A stretch of 60,438 nucleotides of DNA from CAZMGD01 sp964565705 (GTDB lineage: Bacteria > Actinomycetota > Acidimicrobiia > Acidimicrobiales > Ilumatobacteraceae), in assembly GCA_964565705.1 (NCBI GenBank), contig CAZMGD010000010.1, positions 1 to 60,438 of the forward strand, read 5' to 3'. The position numbers and the translations under genes were made by a program. Position 1 is the stretch's first letter, and each line of letters begins with the position of its first letter. Below the pieces are notes generated by a model that was not told where the DNA came from, ran no database searches, and worked only from the letters and a program-made list of their open reading frames with translations. Below are positions 15,572-23,903 of this stretch, one piece after another.

Positions 15572-18181
15572 TCAGAACGTTCCGAGCGACTCGAGGCGGA
15601 GGGATGGGGCGCCCTCCTCCAGCGCCGCCGGGAGATCGACGGTGGCGACGAATCGCCACTCACCATCTCCCTCGGGGTCGGCGAGGCGCTGCACGATCAG
15701 CCAGCGGTCTGGCTCCTCGTGCAGCTCGAAGGACGAGCCGGCCCGGGCGTCGGCGTCGATCAGCACCGCGTCGTACTCGTCCCAGTACGGCGCCATCGCC
15801 GCCGAGAGGTCCGCGGCGGGCCAGCCCGAACGCTCGGCCAGCGCGGTGTACGAGCGGGCGGCGAGCAGCTCGACCCAGCCGAACGCCGCGGTGCGGACCA
15901 TCGTGCGCCACGCCGCCGGGGGGCCAGGTGGGCTGACCGGTGGCGAAGGCACCTCGTCGCGTTCGGTGACGGTGCCGCGAGCGAGCATCTCCCACTCGTC
16001 GAGCAGGGTCGCGTCGGTGGCTCGGATCATCGCCCCCAACCACTCGATGACGTCCTCCATCGGGTCGGTGATCGCCCCCGGAGGCAGCGTGCGATCGAGG
16101 GTGCGCCACACATCGGACAGGTAGCGCAGCAGCAGGCCCTCGCTGCGGTCGAGGCGGTACCGGCGCACGAACGTCGCGAACGTGTCGCCGCTCTCCAGCA
16201 TCTCGCGCACGATCGACTTTGGTGAGGGCCGGGTGCCGATCCAGGGGTGCTGAGTCGAATACGTCTCGAAGCACGCATCGAGCAGCTCGGCGAGCGGGCG
16301 CGGCCAGGTGATCTTGTCGAGCCGCTCGATCCGCTCCTCGTACTCCACGCCGTCGGCCTTCATCTGCGCCATCGCCGCCGACTTCGCCGCGTCCAACTGG
16401 GCGAGCAGGATCTGGCGAGGGTCGTCGAGGATCGACTCGACGACGCTGATCGCGTCCACGACGTAGTCGGGTTCGGCGTGGTCCAGCGTGGTGATGACCT
16501 CGATCGCGAACGGGGCGAGCGGTGATGACAGGCGGACCTCGATCCGGTCGTCGCTGTCGTCGAAGAGCGAGCCGACGTCCACGCCCTGACATCGGCCGTC
16601 GGGCCCGCGCCGGCGGGCGGCGACGCCGGCGGCCTCCAGGCTGCGGTACACCGCGATCGCCCGGCGCTTGTGGAAGCGCCGGCGCTCGGGCGGATCGTGG
16701 TTCGTGGCCAGCACTGCCTTCAGCGCGGGCACACCGTCAGGTCGCGAGAGCACGGTGGCGACGAGGTCGGCGGTCACCTTGAAGCGCGACGTGAGCGGCT
16801 CGGGTGGTGCCGCGAGCAGGCGATCGAACGTCGCCTGGTCGTAGTGCACGAAGCGCTCCGGCACCTTGGCGCGGGTGGCCTTGCGCCGCGCCTTGGGGTC
16901 GTCGCCGGCCTTGGCCAGCGCCCGTGCGGTCTCGATCACGTGGTCGGGTGCCTGGGCCCAGATGTGTCCGTCCGGATCGAAGCCAGGGCGGCCTGCTCGG
17001 CCCGCCAACTGGTGGAACTCGCGAGCGGTGAACACCCGCACCCGCGACCCGTCGAACTTGGTGAGGGCGGTCATCAGCACCGTGCGGATCGGGATGTTCA
17101 CGCCGACCCCCAACGTGTCGGTGCCGCACACGACCGCCAGCAGCCCGTCGCCCGCGAGCCGCTCGACCAGCCGGCGATGCCGGGGCAGCATCCCGGCGTG
17201 ATGCACGCCCACGCCGTTCTGCAGCAGGCGGGCCAGCGTGCGTCCGAACCCGTGGGTCAGCTTGGCGCCCTTCACCGCCTCGGCGATCGCCTCCCGCTGC
17301 GGCCGCGACGTGAGGGGCAGGCTCACCAACGCCTGGGCCCGTTCGATCGCCGCCGCCTGCGTGCCGTGCACCGCGTACACCGGGCTCAACCCGTCGCGCA
17401 CCGCCTCGGCGACCGACTCGGCGACGCTCGTCATCCGCCACTGCGGATACAGCGGGGTGGGGCGATGCACCGACGTGATCGACGTGACCGGGCGCCCGCT
17501 GCGGCGTTCGAGGTCGTCGACGATCGGGCGGACGTCGCCGAGCGTCGCCGACGCCAGCAGGAACTGACAGCGGTGCAGTTCCAAGAGCGGCACCTGCCAC
17601 GCCCACCCACGGTCGCGGTCCGCGTAGTAGTGGAACTCGTCGAGGCAGGCGAAGCCGTACTCGGACTCGTCGCCGACGGCCAGCGCATGGTTGGCGAGGA
17701 TCTCGGCCGTGCACACCAACACCGGCGCGTCGGTGTTGATCGCACCGTCGCCGGTGGCCAGGCCGACCTGGTCGGCGCCGAGCAGGTGCACCAGCTCGAA
17801 GAACTTCTCGGCGACGAGCGCCTTGATCGGCGCGGTCCACACCGCGCGCCGTCCTCGGTTGACGGCGAGCACGATGCCGGCGGTCGCGGCGAGGCTCTTG
17901 CCCGATCCCGTCGGGGTCGCCAGCACGACGTGCTCGCCGGCGGCCAGCGACAGCGCTGCCTCCTCCTGGTGTGGGTACAGCGGCCGTCCACCGGCGGCGG
18001 CCCACACGGCGAACGCGTCGACGACGTCGACGGGGTCGGACCCCGGAGGTGGCAGCTGATCGGCGAGCAACACGAGGGATGCAGCTAACCACGCCGACGC
18101 CGTGACCGGGTCTGTGGGCAAGGTCGCGTCTGTGTGATCGCGCAACGCTGTGAGCCAGGCCAGGCGGTCACCGAGACACAC
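15572..18181 (-). CDS. Ski2-like DExH helicase with DUF3516 C-terminus
   Basis: This 869-residue helicase carries motif Q/I YPHQEEAALSL and ATPTGSGKSLAATAG (about residue 90), motif II LDEFHYYAD, motif III LASATLGD, and HHAGMLPRHRR with GTDTLGVGVNIP (motifs IV-V). Motif VI is HQLAGRAGRPGFD. The region after residue 440 is helical and matches the DUF3516 part of actinobacterial Ski2-like helicases. A role in RNA or DNA unwinding is known only by analogy. The start at GTG 18181 gives a full-length N-terminus. It is convergent with the molybdopterin-type fusion gene across palindrome P2 and divergent from ridA with a 53-bp gap. Confidence 0.85.
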   Translation of the reverse strand: MCLGDRLAWLTALRDHTDATLPTDPVTASAWLAASLVLLADQLPPPGSDPVDVVDAFAVWAAAGGRPLYPHQEEAALSLAAGEHVVLATPTGSGKSLAATAGIVLAVNRGRRAVWTAPIKALVAEKFFELVHLLGADQVGLATGDGAINTDAPVLVCTAEILANHALAVGDESEYGFACLDEFHYYADRDRGWAWQVPLLELHRCQFLLASATLGDVRPIVDDLERRSGRPVTSITSVHRPTPLYPQWRMTSVAESVAEAVRDGLSPVYAVHGTQAAAIERAQALVSLPLTSRPQREAIAEAVKGAKLTHGFGRTLARLLQNGVGVHHAGMLPRHRRLVERLAGDGLLAVVCGTDTLGVGVNIPIRTVLMTALTKFDGSRVRVFTAREFHQLAGRAGRPGFDPDGHIWAQAPDHVIETARALAKAGDDPKARRKATRAKVPERFVHYDQATFDRLLAAPPEPLTSRFKVTADLVATVLSRPDGVPALKAVLATNHDPPERRRFHKRRAIAVYRSLEAAGVAARRRGPDGRCQGVDVGSLFDDSDDRIEVRLSSPLAPFAIEVITTLDHAEPDYVVDAISVVESILDDPRQILLAQLDAAKSAAMAQMKADGVEYEERIERLDKITWPRPLAELLDACFETYSTQHPWIGTRPSPKSIVREMLESGDTFATFVRRYRLDRSEGLLLRYLSDVWRTLDRTLPPGAITDPMEDVIEWLGAMIRATDATLLDEWEMLARGTVTERDEVPSPPVSPPGPPAAWRTMVRTAAFGWVELLAARSYTALAERSGWPAADLSAAMAPYWDEYDAVLIDADARAGSSFELHEEPDRWLIVQRLADPEGDGEWRFVATVDLPAALEEGAPSLRLESLGTF

Positions 18182-18221
18182 AGGTCGCTCGGTTCACACA
18201 GAGCTGGACGCTGCGTCGGGC

Positions 18222-18227
18222 TAGGTT
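18222..18227 (+). promoter_or_regulatory. candidate -10 element (TAGGTT) of leaderless ridA
   Basis: TAGGTT is followed by seven bases and ATG 18235. It lies in the short divergent region with the helicase gene. Confidence 0.5.
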
Positions 18228-18234
18228 CGGCGCC

Positions 18235-18591
18235 ATGACGAAGCCTCTCGGGCCCTACACGCCGGTCGTGCGCGCCGGCGACTGGATCATCGTGTCGGGT
18301 CAGCTCGGCGCCGTGGACGGCGTGCTGGTGGACGGCGGCGTGGCGGCGCAGACGAAGCAGGTCATCGCCAACCTGTCCGCCCAGCTGGCCACGGTGGACG
18401 CCACGCTCGCCGACGTCGCCAAGACCCTGTGCTTCCTGACCGACATGGACACGTTCACCACGTTCAACGACGCGTACGTCGAGGGCTTCGGCAGCCACCG
18501 GCCGGCGCGCAGCACGATCGGTGTCGCTGCCCTGCCGGCCGGCGCCGACGTGGAGATCGAGGCCTGGGCCTTCAAGCCCGTGAGCAGCTAG
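18235..18591 (+). CDS. ridA: RidA family enamine/imine deaminase
   Basis: This 118-residue protein is of standard RidA length. It shows the family pattern: GDWIIVSGQLG, TKQVIANLSAQL, then PARSTIGVAALPAGADVEIEAWA, holding the substrate-binding arginine (about residue 91) and the acidic residue near the C-terminus (VEIEA). RidA proteins hydrolyse reactive enamine/imine intermediates made by PLP enzymes. A PLP decarboxylase gene lies 180 bp downstream in the same direction, which makes that enzyme a plausible source of the intermediate, although this is not tested. The TAG stop forms the start of a -10-like hexamer for the next small gene. Confidence 0.9.
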   Translation: MTKPLGPYTPVVRAGDWIIVSGQLGAVDGVLVDGGVAAQTKQVIANLSAQLATVDATLADVAKTLCFLTDMDTFTTFNDAYVEGFGSHRPARSTIGVAALPAGADVEIEAWAFKPVSS

Positions 18592-18594
18592 GTT
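18589..18594 (+). promoter_or_regulatory. candidate -10 element (TAGGTT) overlapping the ridA stop
   Basis: The TAG stop of ridA is the first half of TAGGTT. Exactly six bases follow before GTG 18601, as at 9301. Confidence 0.5.
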
Positions 18595-18600
18595 GCGGTC

Positions 18601-18756
18601 GTGCCCGGTGTCGTGATCATCATCGCCGTCCTCGTGTTCTTCCCCGTGCTCGTCGCGCTCGGCACGATGTTCATCGCCGCCGGCCTCGGCCAGGCCCTGT
18701 GGGCCGACGGCGAGGCGCGCAACGAAGGCAGCGAGCTGCTCGAGACGAACGTCTGA
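18601..18756 (+). CDS. 51-residue single-pass membrane protein
   Basis: A short open frame starts at GTG 18601 and ends at TGA 18756. The product begins VPGVVIIIAVLVFFPVLVAL and continues GTMFIAAGLGQALWADGEAR. It has one strong hydrophobic helix (about residues 3-30) and a short acidic cytoplasmic tail ending ETNV. It sits in a 180-bp gap between ridA and the decarboxylase gene. The correctly spaced TAGGTT hexamer and strong third-position GC support it as a real gene. No family is recognised and the function is unknown. Confidence 0.6.
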   Translation: MPGVVIIIAVLVFFPVLVALGTMFIAAGLGQALWADGEARNEGSELLETNV

Positions 18757-18772
18757 GCCCGCCGAGGCCGCG

Positions 18773-20140
18773 ATGCACGGGCGTGACGCGGCCACCGAGG
18801 AGCTCACCGACGCCGTGATCGCCTACGCGCTCGGACGCGTGGCGATGGACCCGCCGCCGCTCGACGGCCCGCGCCCGGTGGCCGAGCTGCGCGCCGCCGT
18901 CGGCGAGACGATCACGCCCGACGGGATCGGTGGCCTCGAGGCACTGCGTCTGTACGCAGAGGTGCTCGGGCCGGCGTGCGTGTCGGAGGATCACCCTCGG
19001 ATGTGGAGCTTCATCCCGGCGGCACCGACGGAGAGCTCGGTGCTGTTCGACCTCGTCGTCGGTGCGTCCAGCATCTTCGCCGGCAGCTGGATGGAGGGTG
19101 CCGGCGCGATCTTCGCCGAGAACCAGGCGCTGCGCTGGATCGCCGATCTCGCCGGGCTCCCGGCAGCAGCCGGTGGCACGTTCGTGTCGGGCGGGACGGC
19201 CGGGAACCTGTCGGCGCTCGTCGCCGCCCGCTACCGATGGCGCATGCGCGGCGCCGGCGCACACGAGCGCACCCGTGGGCTCATCGTCTGCGCGTCCGGA
19301 GCACACTCGAGCATCGTGCAGGCGGCCCGGGTGATGGACGCCGACATCGCGGTGATCCCCGCCGACGACCGAGGGCGGCTGACGGGCGCGGCGCTCGGCG
19401 AGACGATCGACGCGATGCCTGGCGAGGATCGGCAGCGGGTGATGGCGGTCGTCGCCACCTCCGGCACGACCAACGTCGGTGTGGTCGACGACCTCGCTGC
19501 CGCCGCGGACGCGGCCGAGCGGCTGGGCACGTGGCTCCACGTGGACGGTGCGTACGGGGGCGCTGGGCTCGCCGCACCGAGCGTGCGTCACCTGTACGCG
19601 GGCATAGAGCGCGCCGACAGCTTCATCGTCGATCCGCACAAGTGGCTGTTCGGGCCGTTCGACAGCTGCGCGCTCGTCTACCGCGAGCCCGCCATCGCCA
19701 AGGCCGCGCACACCCAACACGCCGAGTACCTCGCCGTGCTGCACGACGACGAGGGAGAGTGGAACGCTTCGGACTACGCCCATCACCTGTCCCGGCGCGC
19801 CCGCGGCCTGCCGCTCTGGTTCAGCCTCGCGACCCACGGGACCGACGCGTACACCGACGCGATCGAGACCACCCTGCGCGTCGCCCATGAAGGTGCCCGC
19901 CTGATCGACGCCGCACCACACCTCGAGCTGCTGCTGGAGCCGGAGCTGTCGGTCGTCATGTTCCGCCGCCGCGGCTGGACGCCCGCGCAGTACCAGGGGT
20001 GGAGCGACCGCATGCTCGCCGCCGGCCTGATGCTCGTCATGCCCACGACCTGGGCCGGCGAGACCGCCCTGCGCATCTGCATCATCAACCCGTTGACGAC
20101 CGTGCAGGACATCCAGCTGATGATCGAGGAGCTGGCGTGA
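18773..20140 (+). CDS. PLP-dependent group II decarboxylase-like protein
   Basis: This 455-residue fold-type I PLP enzyme contains TFVSGGTAGNLSALVAAR (phosphate-binding region), VVATSGTTNVGVVDDL, the aspartate loop HVDGAYGG and the Schiff-base lysine in DSFIVDPHKWLFGPFDSC. This is the glutamate/aromatic amino acid decarboxylase pattern. The specific substrate cannot be read off. The stop overlaps the GTG start of the amidohydrolase gene by 4 bp, so the two enzymes are co-translated and perhaps act on related compounds. RidA lies upstream. Confidence 0.85.
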   Translation: MHGRDAATEELTDAVIAYALGRVAMDPPPLDGPRPVAELRAAVGETITPDGIGGLEALRLYAEVLGPACVSEDHPRMWSFIPAAPTESSVLFDLVVGASSIFAGSWMEGAGAIFAENQALRWIADLAGLPAAAGGTFVSGGTAGNLSALVAARYRWRMRGAGAHERTRGLIVCASGAHSSIVQAARVMDADIAVIPADDRGRLTGAALGETIDAMPGEDRQRVMAVVATSGTTNVGVVDDLAAAADAAERLGTWLHVDGAYGGAGLAAPSVRHLYAGIERADSFIVDPHKWLFGPFDSCALVYREPAIAKAAHTQHAEYLAVLHDDEGEWNASDYAHHLSRRARGLPLWFSLATHGTDAYTDAIETTLRVAHEGARLIDAAPHLELLLEPELSVVMFRRRGWTPAQYQGWSDRMLAAGLMLVMPTTWAGETALRICIINPLTTVQDIQLMIEELA

Positions 20141-21495
20141 GCCTCCTGATCCGCAATGCGCGGTTGCTCGCCACGATGGACGACCAGCGGCGCGAGCTGG
20201 CCGGCGGCTGGGTGCACGTCGACGGCGGGTTGATCACCGCGATCGGCGCGGGGCCGGAGCCCGAACCGGCTGCCGACACGGTGCTCGATGCGACCGACTG
20301 CCTCGTCACGCCCGGGCTGATCAACGCCCACCACCACATGTTCCAGAACCTCACACGGGCCTGGCCACCGATGACCGACAAGCCGCTGTTCGGATGGCTG
20401 CAGTCGCTCTACCCGCGATGGGCGCACATCGACACGGAGGCGGTGTACCTGTCGGCCTGGGTCGCGCTGGCGGAGCTGGCCCTGTCCGGCTGCACCACGT
20501 CGTCGGACCACCTGTACCTGCATCCCCGGGGCGCCGGCGACCTGCTCGGTGCGGAGATCGCCGCCGCCCGCGACCTCGGCATGCGCTTCCACCCGACCCG
20601 CGGCTCGATGTCGTTGAGCGTGAAAGACGGTGGCCTGCCACCCGACCACGTCGTCCAGGACGACGACGAGATCCTCGCCGCCAGCGAGGAGGCCGTCGCC
20701 CGCCACCACGACCGGAGCCACGGGGCCATGGTGCGGATCGCGCTCGCACCCTGTTCGCCGTTCAGCGTCACGGAGGACCTCATGGTCCGCTCCGCCGAGC
20801 TGGCCGAGCGCCTCGACGTGAGGCTCCACACGCACTTCGCCGAGAACGTCGAGGACGACGAGTTCTCCCTCGCCACGTTCGGCTGCCGGCCGCTCGAGTA
20901 CCTGGAGCGCACGGGCTGGTGCACCGACCGCGCGTGGGTGGCGCACTGCGTGATGCCGAACCCGCAGGAGGTGCGGCGACTCGGAGCGGCGGGCATCGGC
21001 GTCGCGCACTGCCCGAGCAGCAACCTGATCCTCGCCAGCGGGATCTCCCCCGTGGTCGGTCTGCGTGCCGCGGGCGTCAAGGTCGGGCTGGGGGTCGACG
21101 GTTCGTCGTCCGCCGACAGCTCGTCGCTGTGGCTGGAGGCGCGCCAGGCGATGTTGCTCGCCAAGCTGCGCGACGGCGCGTCGGCGAGCACGGCGCGCAT
21201 GGCGTTGGAGATCGCCACCCTCGGGGGCGCCGGATGCCTCGGCCGCGAGGGCGAGCTCGGGGTGCTCGCGACCGGTGCCGTCGGCGACCTCGCAGTGTGG
21301 CCGTTGACGGGCCCGGTGTTCGCCGGTGCGATCGCCGACCCGATCGAGGCCTGGCTGCGCAGCGGCCCGGTGTTCGCCCGTCACACGGTGGTGCACGGTC
21401 GCCCGATCGTGCGCGACGGCCAGCTCGTGCATCCCGACGTGGAGCAGGTGCTCGCCGCCCACGAACGCGCCGCACGTCGCATCCAGTCAGGCTGA
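20137..21495 (+). CDS. amidohydrolase of the 8-oxoguanine deaminase type
   Basis: This 452-residue protein starts at GTG 20137, inside the GTGA overlap with the decarboxylase gene. Metal ligands typical of cytosine/guanine-type deaminases are present: GLINAHHHMFQNLTRAWP (HxH), RLHTHFAEN (His), AWVAHCVMP (His) and GLGVDGSSSAD (Asp). The run LFGWLQSLYPRWAHI with SGCTTSSDHLYLHP matches the 8-oxoguanine deaminase branch better than atrazine chlorohydrolase. That assignment is from family recall, and a different heterocycle is possible. The gene overlaps the convergent YfhO-like gene by 9 bp. Confidence 0.8.
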   Translation: MSLLIRNARLLATMDDQRRELAGGWVHVDGGLITAIGAGPEPEPAADTVLDATDCLVTPGLINAHHHMFQNLTRAWPPMTDKPLFGWLQSLYPRWAHIDTEAVYLSAWVALAELALSGCTTSSDHLYLHPRGAGDLLGAEIAAARDLGMRFHPTRGSMSLSVKDGGLPPDHVVQDDDEILAASEEAVARHHDRSHGAMVRIALAPCSPFSVTEDLMVRSAELAERLDVRLHTHFAENVEDDEFSLATFGCRPLEYLERTGWCTDRAWVAHCVMPNPQEVRRLGAAGIGVAHCPSSNLILASGISPVVGLRAAGVKVGLGVDGSSSADSSSLWLEARQAMLLAKLRDGASASTARMALEIATLGGAGCLGREGELGVLATGAVGDLAVWPLTGPVFAGAIADPIEAWLRSGPVFARHTVVHGRPIVRDGQLVHPDVEQVLAAHERAARRIQSG

Positions 21496-23820
21496 GCGGG
21501 CCTCCCGGCGCTTCCGCAGCCGGTCGCCCGCCACCTGATCGAACGCGATGAGCCCCAGCGCACCCAGCGTCGCGAGGACGCTGGCCACGATCGACATCGT
21601 CAGGCCAGGAGGCCGGTAGGTGAAGTGCACGTCGTGTGCACCGGCCGGCACCATGACGCCGATCTGGATGCCGTCGACCGCGAGGACTTCGGCAGCCGAG
21701 CCGTTGACGGTCACGTGCCATCCTTCGTCGTACTGGTCGCTGATCGCGACCAAGGTGTCGTGATCGAACTCGCTGCGCACGAGGACGTCGCTCGGCGAGC
21801 GGCGGACCACGGGCAGGCCGACCGGCGGGCAGTCGTCGGTCCCGCAGGACAGCGCGTCGTCCGCGGTCTCGACGTACGCCCGGGTGCTGGCCGGTTCGGC
21901 CACCAGGAGACCGGCTGCCTCCTGCATCGAGAGCACCGGGGTCGTCTCCGACCACGCGACCGCGTCACCCTGCCACGCCGGGTTCTCGTAGACCTCGAAG
22001 TCGCCGGTCACGAGCGGACCGGCCCAGCCGGGTAGCAGCGACGCACCCGTGCCGCGGGGATCGACGAGCACGTACCGCACGCCGAGGCGGGCCCAGGTCG
22101 TCGGGTCCAGGGGTGTGCTGATCTGCGCCCGGAGCGTCAGCTCGGGATCGAACCCGGGGATCTGCTGCTCGAACACGGCGACCCATCGCGTCGTGATCTG
22201 CACGCCGCCGTCGTAGCCGTCCGTCGAAGGGATGCCGAACGTGGTGTTGACGTTCGGGCGCAGCGCTGGGGCGAGGTAGGTCGGGTCACCGAGCGCGTCG
22301 AACGTGAACGCGAGCGTGCGCCCTTCGGGGTGATCCTGCAGGAACGTCAACGCGTCACTGGTCGCGGTCTCCGGAGCGTGGGGCGTGCTCACGGCCCGGG
22401 CGAAGCTGTGGCGAGCGGCGATCGTCAGCTCCGCGCCGACGACGAGGGCCGGGATCAGCAGGCAGATCGCGGCCGCGCGGCGGTCCCGCGAGCGCCACGT
22501 CCAGGCGACCAGGGTGACCGCAGCGGCCACGATCCACCCGGCTGCCACGCGACGTCCGGGTACCTGATCGGAGTGGGCGAGCGCGGCGATCGCCGCCGCG
22601 ACGGCGGCGACCCCGACCCCGGTCACCACCGCCCGACGCAGGCGAGGCGAGACGTCGCGTGCGGCATCCGCGCCGTAGGCGGCGAGCACGGCGATGCAGA
22701 TCGATGCCGGCAGCACCCACCGGGCGGCGACACGGGCCAGGTCGAACCCCGGCACGACGTCGAACGCGACGCGGAAGATCGGCGTGATCGGGCCCGCGGC
22801 GAGCGTCAGGAACACGACGACCATCAGGCCGAGGCCGATGGTCGTGAACCGGCGGTGCGCCAGGAACAACCCGGTCGCGACGCCGGCGATGGCGAGCACC
22901 GCGGCGCCCGCGCCGACGTAGGTCGTGGACTCGAAGTCGTGGGTGATGAACGCGTGGTTCAAGGCGGTCGGGTTGCCCAGCAGGCCGGGCACGATCGTGC
23001 GCCCCTGCAGCCAGCCGAGCGCGCGGATGTCGTCGAGCGTGCGCCCGCCGGCCAGGGCAGAGTTCGCTGTCGCCCGGGAGGCCAGCAGCAGGTGGGGCAG
23101 TGCGATCACCGCACCGACGAGCGCCGCGCCCGCGGCCCCGATCAACCGGGTGACCGCGTCGTGGTCGACGGCGACGGCGACCGCCCACACGACGAGCAGC
23201 GGCGCCGTCAGGTACTGGGTCTGGGGATGGCCTGCGGTGAGCCAGGCGCCCGTGGCCAACGCGATGCACCCGGCCGCGCGCCAGGGCCGCTGTCCGGCGA
23301 TCAGCCAGTGCAGCAGCGCCACGAGCAGCGGCACCCAGGCGACGACGAGCAACTGCTCGTACTGGATCGCCTTGGTGGCCATCGCTCCGCAGCCGAGGGC
23401 GACGACCGTGCCGACGAACGTCGCCGGCGGCCGCAGTCGCAGTCGCCAGCGGCACAGCGCGACCATTCCGCCGGCGAACAGCAGGAGGTGGGCGGCGCTG
23501 AGCAGGTTGAGCGCGCGGGTCACCGAGAACGGCAGGCCGAGGAGCGTCGGCAGGTACCAGAACCCGGCGCTGGGATTGCCGGCGTGGCTGACGCCACCGA
23601 AGATGAAGCGGTTCCAGAGCGGCAGCTCGCCGGACTTCAGTGCGTCGAGTGTCAGCTCGAGGTTCGGTCCGGAGTAGGCGAGCCCGTCGAAGCTCACGAC
23701 CATCTGGTCGCGCTGGACGAACGGCCACACGACGAACAGCGTGAACATCGCGATCGCCAGCAGTTCGACCCGCTCCGCTGTCAGACGGCGGCGTACGCCC
23801 ACCCACGCCGTCGTCGCCAC
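21487..23820 (-). CDS. YfhO-like multi-pass membrane protein
   Basis: This 777-residue protein starts at GTG 23820. About twelve hydrophobic helices cover residues 15-500, beginning ELLAIAMFTLFVVWPF. The first loop DGLAYSGPNLELTLDALKSGELPLWNRFIFGGVSHAGNP is typical of YfhO/GT-C-like proteins. A soluble extracytoplasmic domain (about 500-740) contains YDEGWHVTVNGSAAEVLAVDGIQIGVMVPAGAHDVHFTYRPPG, a YfhO hallmark, followed by a final membrane span and a basic tail. B. subtilis YfhO takes part in lipoteichoic acid glycosylation; the substrate here is unknown. A longer open frame exists upstream but lacks a domain match. It is divergent from the alpha-2-macroglobulin gene. Confidence 0.8.
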   Translation of the reverse strand: MATTAWVGVRRRLTAERVELLAIAMFTLFVVWPFVQRDQMVVSFDGLAYSGPNLELTLDALKSGELPLWNRFIFGGVSHAGNPSAGFWYLPTLLGLPFSVTRALNLLSAAHLLLFAGGMVALCRWRLRLRPPATFVGTVVALGCGAMATKAIQYEQLLVVAWVPLLVALLHWLIAGQRPWRAAGCIALATGAWLTAGHPQTQYLTAPLLVVWAVAVAVDHDAVTRLIGAAGAALVGAVIALPHLLLASRATANSALAGGRTLDDIRALGWLQGRTIVPGLLGNPTALNHAFITHDFESTTYVGAGAAVLAIAGVATGLFLAHRRFTTIGLGLMVVVFLTLAAGPITPIFRVAFDVVPGFDLARVAARWVLPASICIAVLAAYGADAARDVSPRLRRAVVTGVGVAAVAAAIAALAHSDQVPGRRVAAGWIVAAAVTLVAWTWRSRDRRAAAICLLIPALVVGAELTIAARHSFARAVSTPHAPETATSDALTFLQDHPEGRTLAFTFDALGDPTYLAPALRPNVNTTFGIPSTDGYDGGVQITTRWVAVFEQQIPGFDPELTLRAQISTPLDPTTWARLGVRYVLVDPRGTGASLLPGWAGPLVTGDFEVYENPAWQGDAVAWSETTPVLSMQEAAGLLVAEPASTRAYVETADDALSCGTDDCPPVGLPVVRRSPSDVLVRSEFDHDTLVAISDQYDEGWHVTVNGSAAEVLAVDGIQIGVMVPAGAHDVHFTYRPPGLTMSIVASVLATLGALGLIAFDQVAGDRLRKRREARSA

Positions 23821-23903
23821 GGTCGGGCACAGTAGCGGCGGGAACCAGCGCGGTGCGGGCCACGTCGAACGCTCGGGAGATCGGCAGAGTGAGGGAGGAC
23901 GCG

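Noticed and set aside
22330..23835. Long plus-strand open frame opposite the YfhO-like gene
   Set aside because: No domain, and Gln/Arg/Asp-rich antisense composition; the minus-strand membrane protein is clear.
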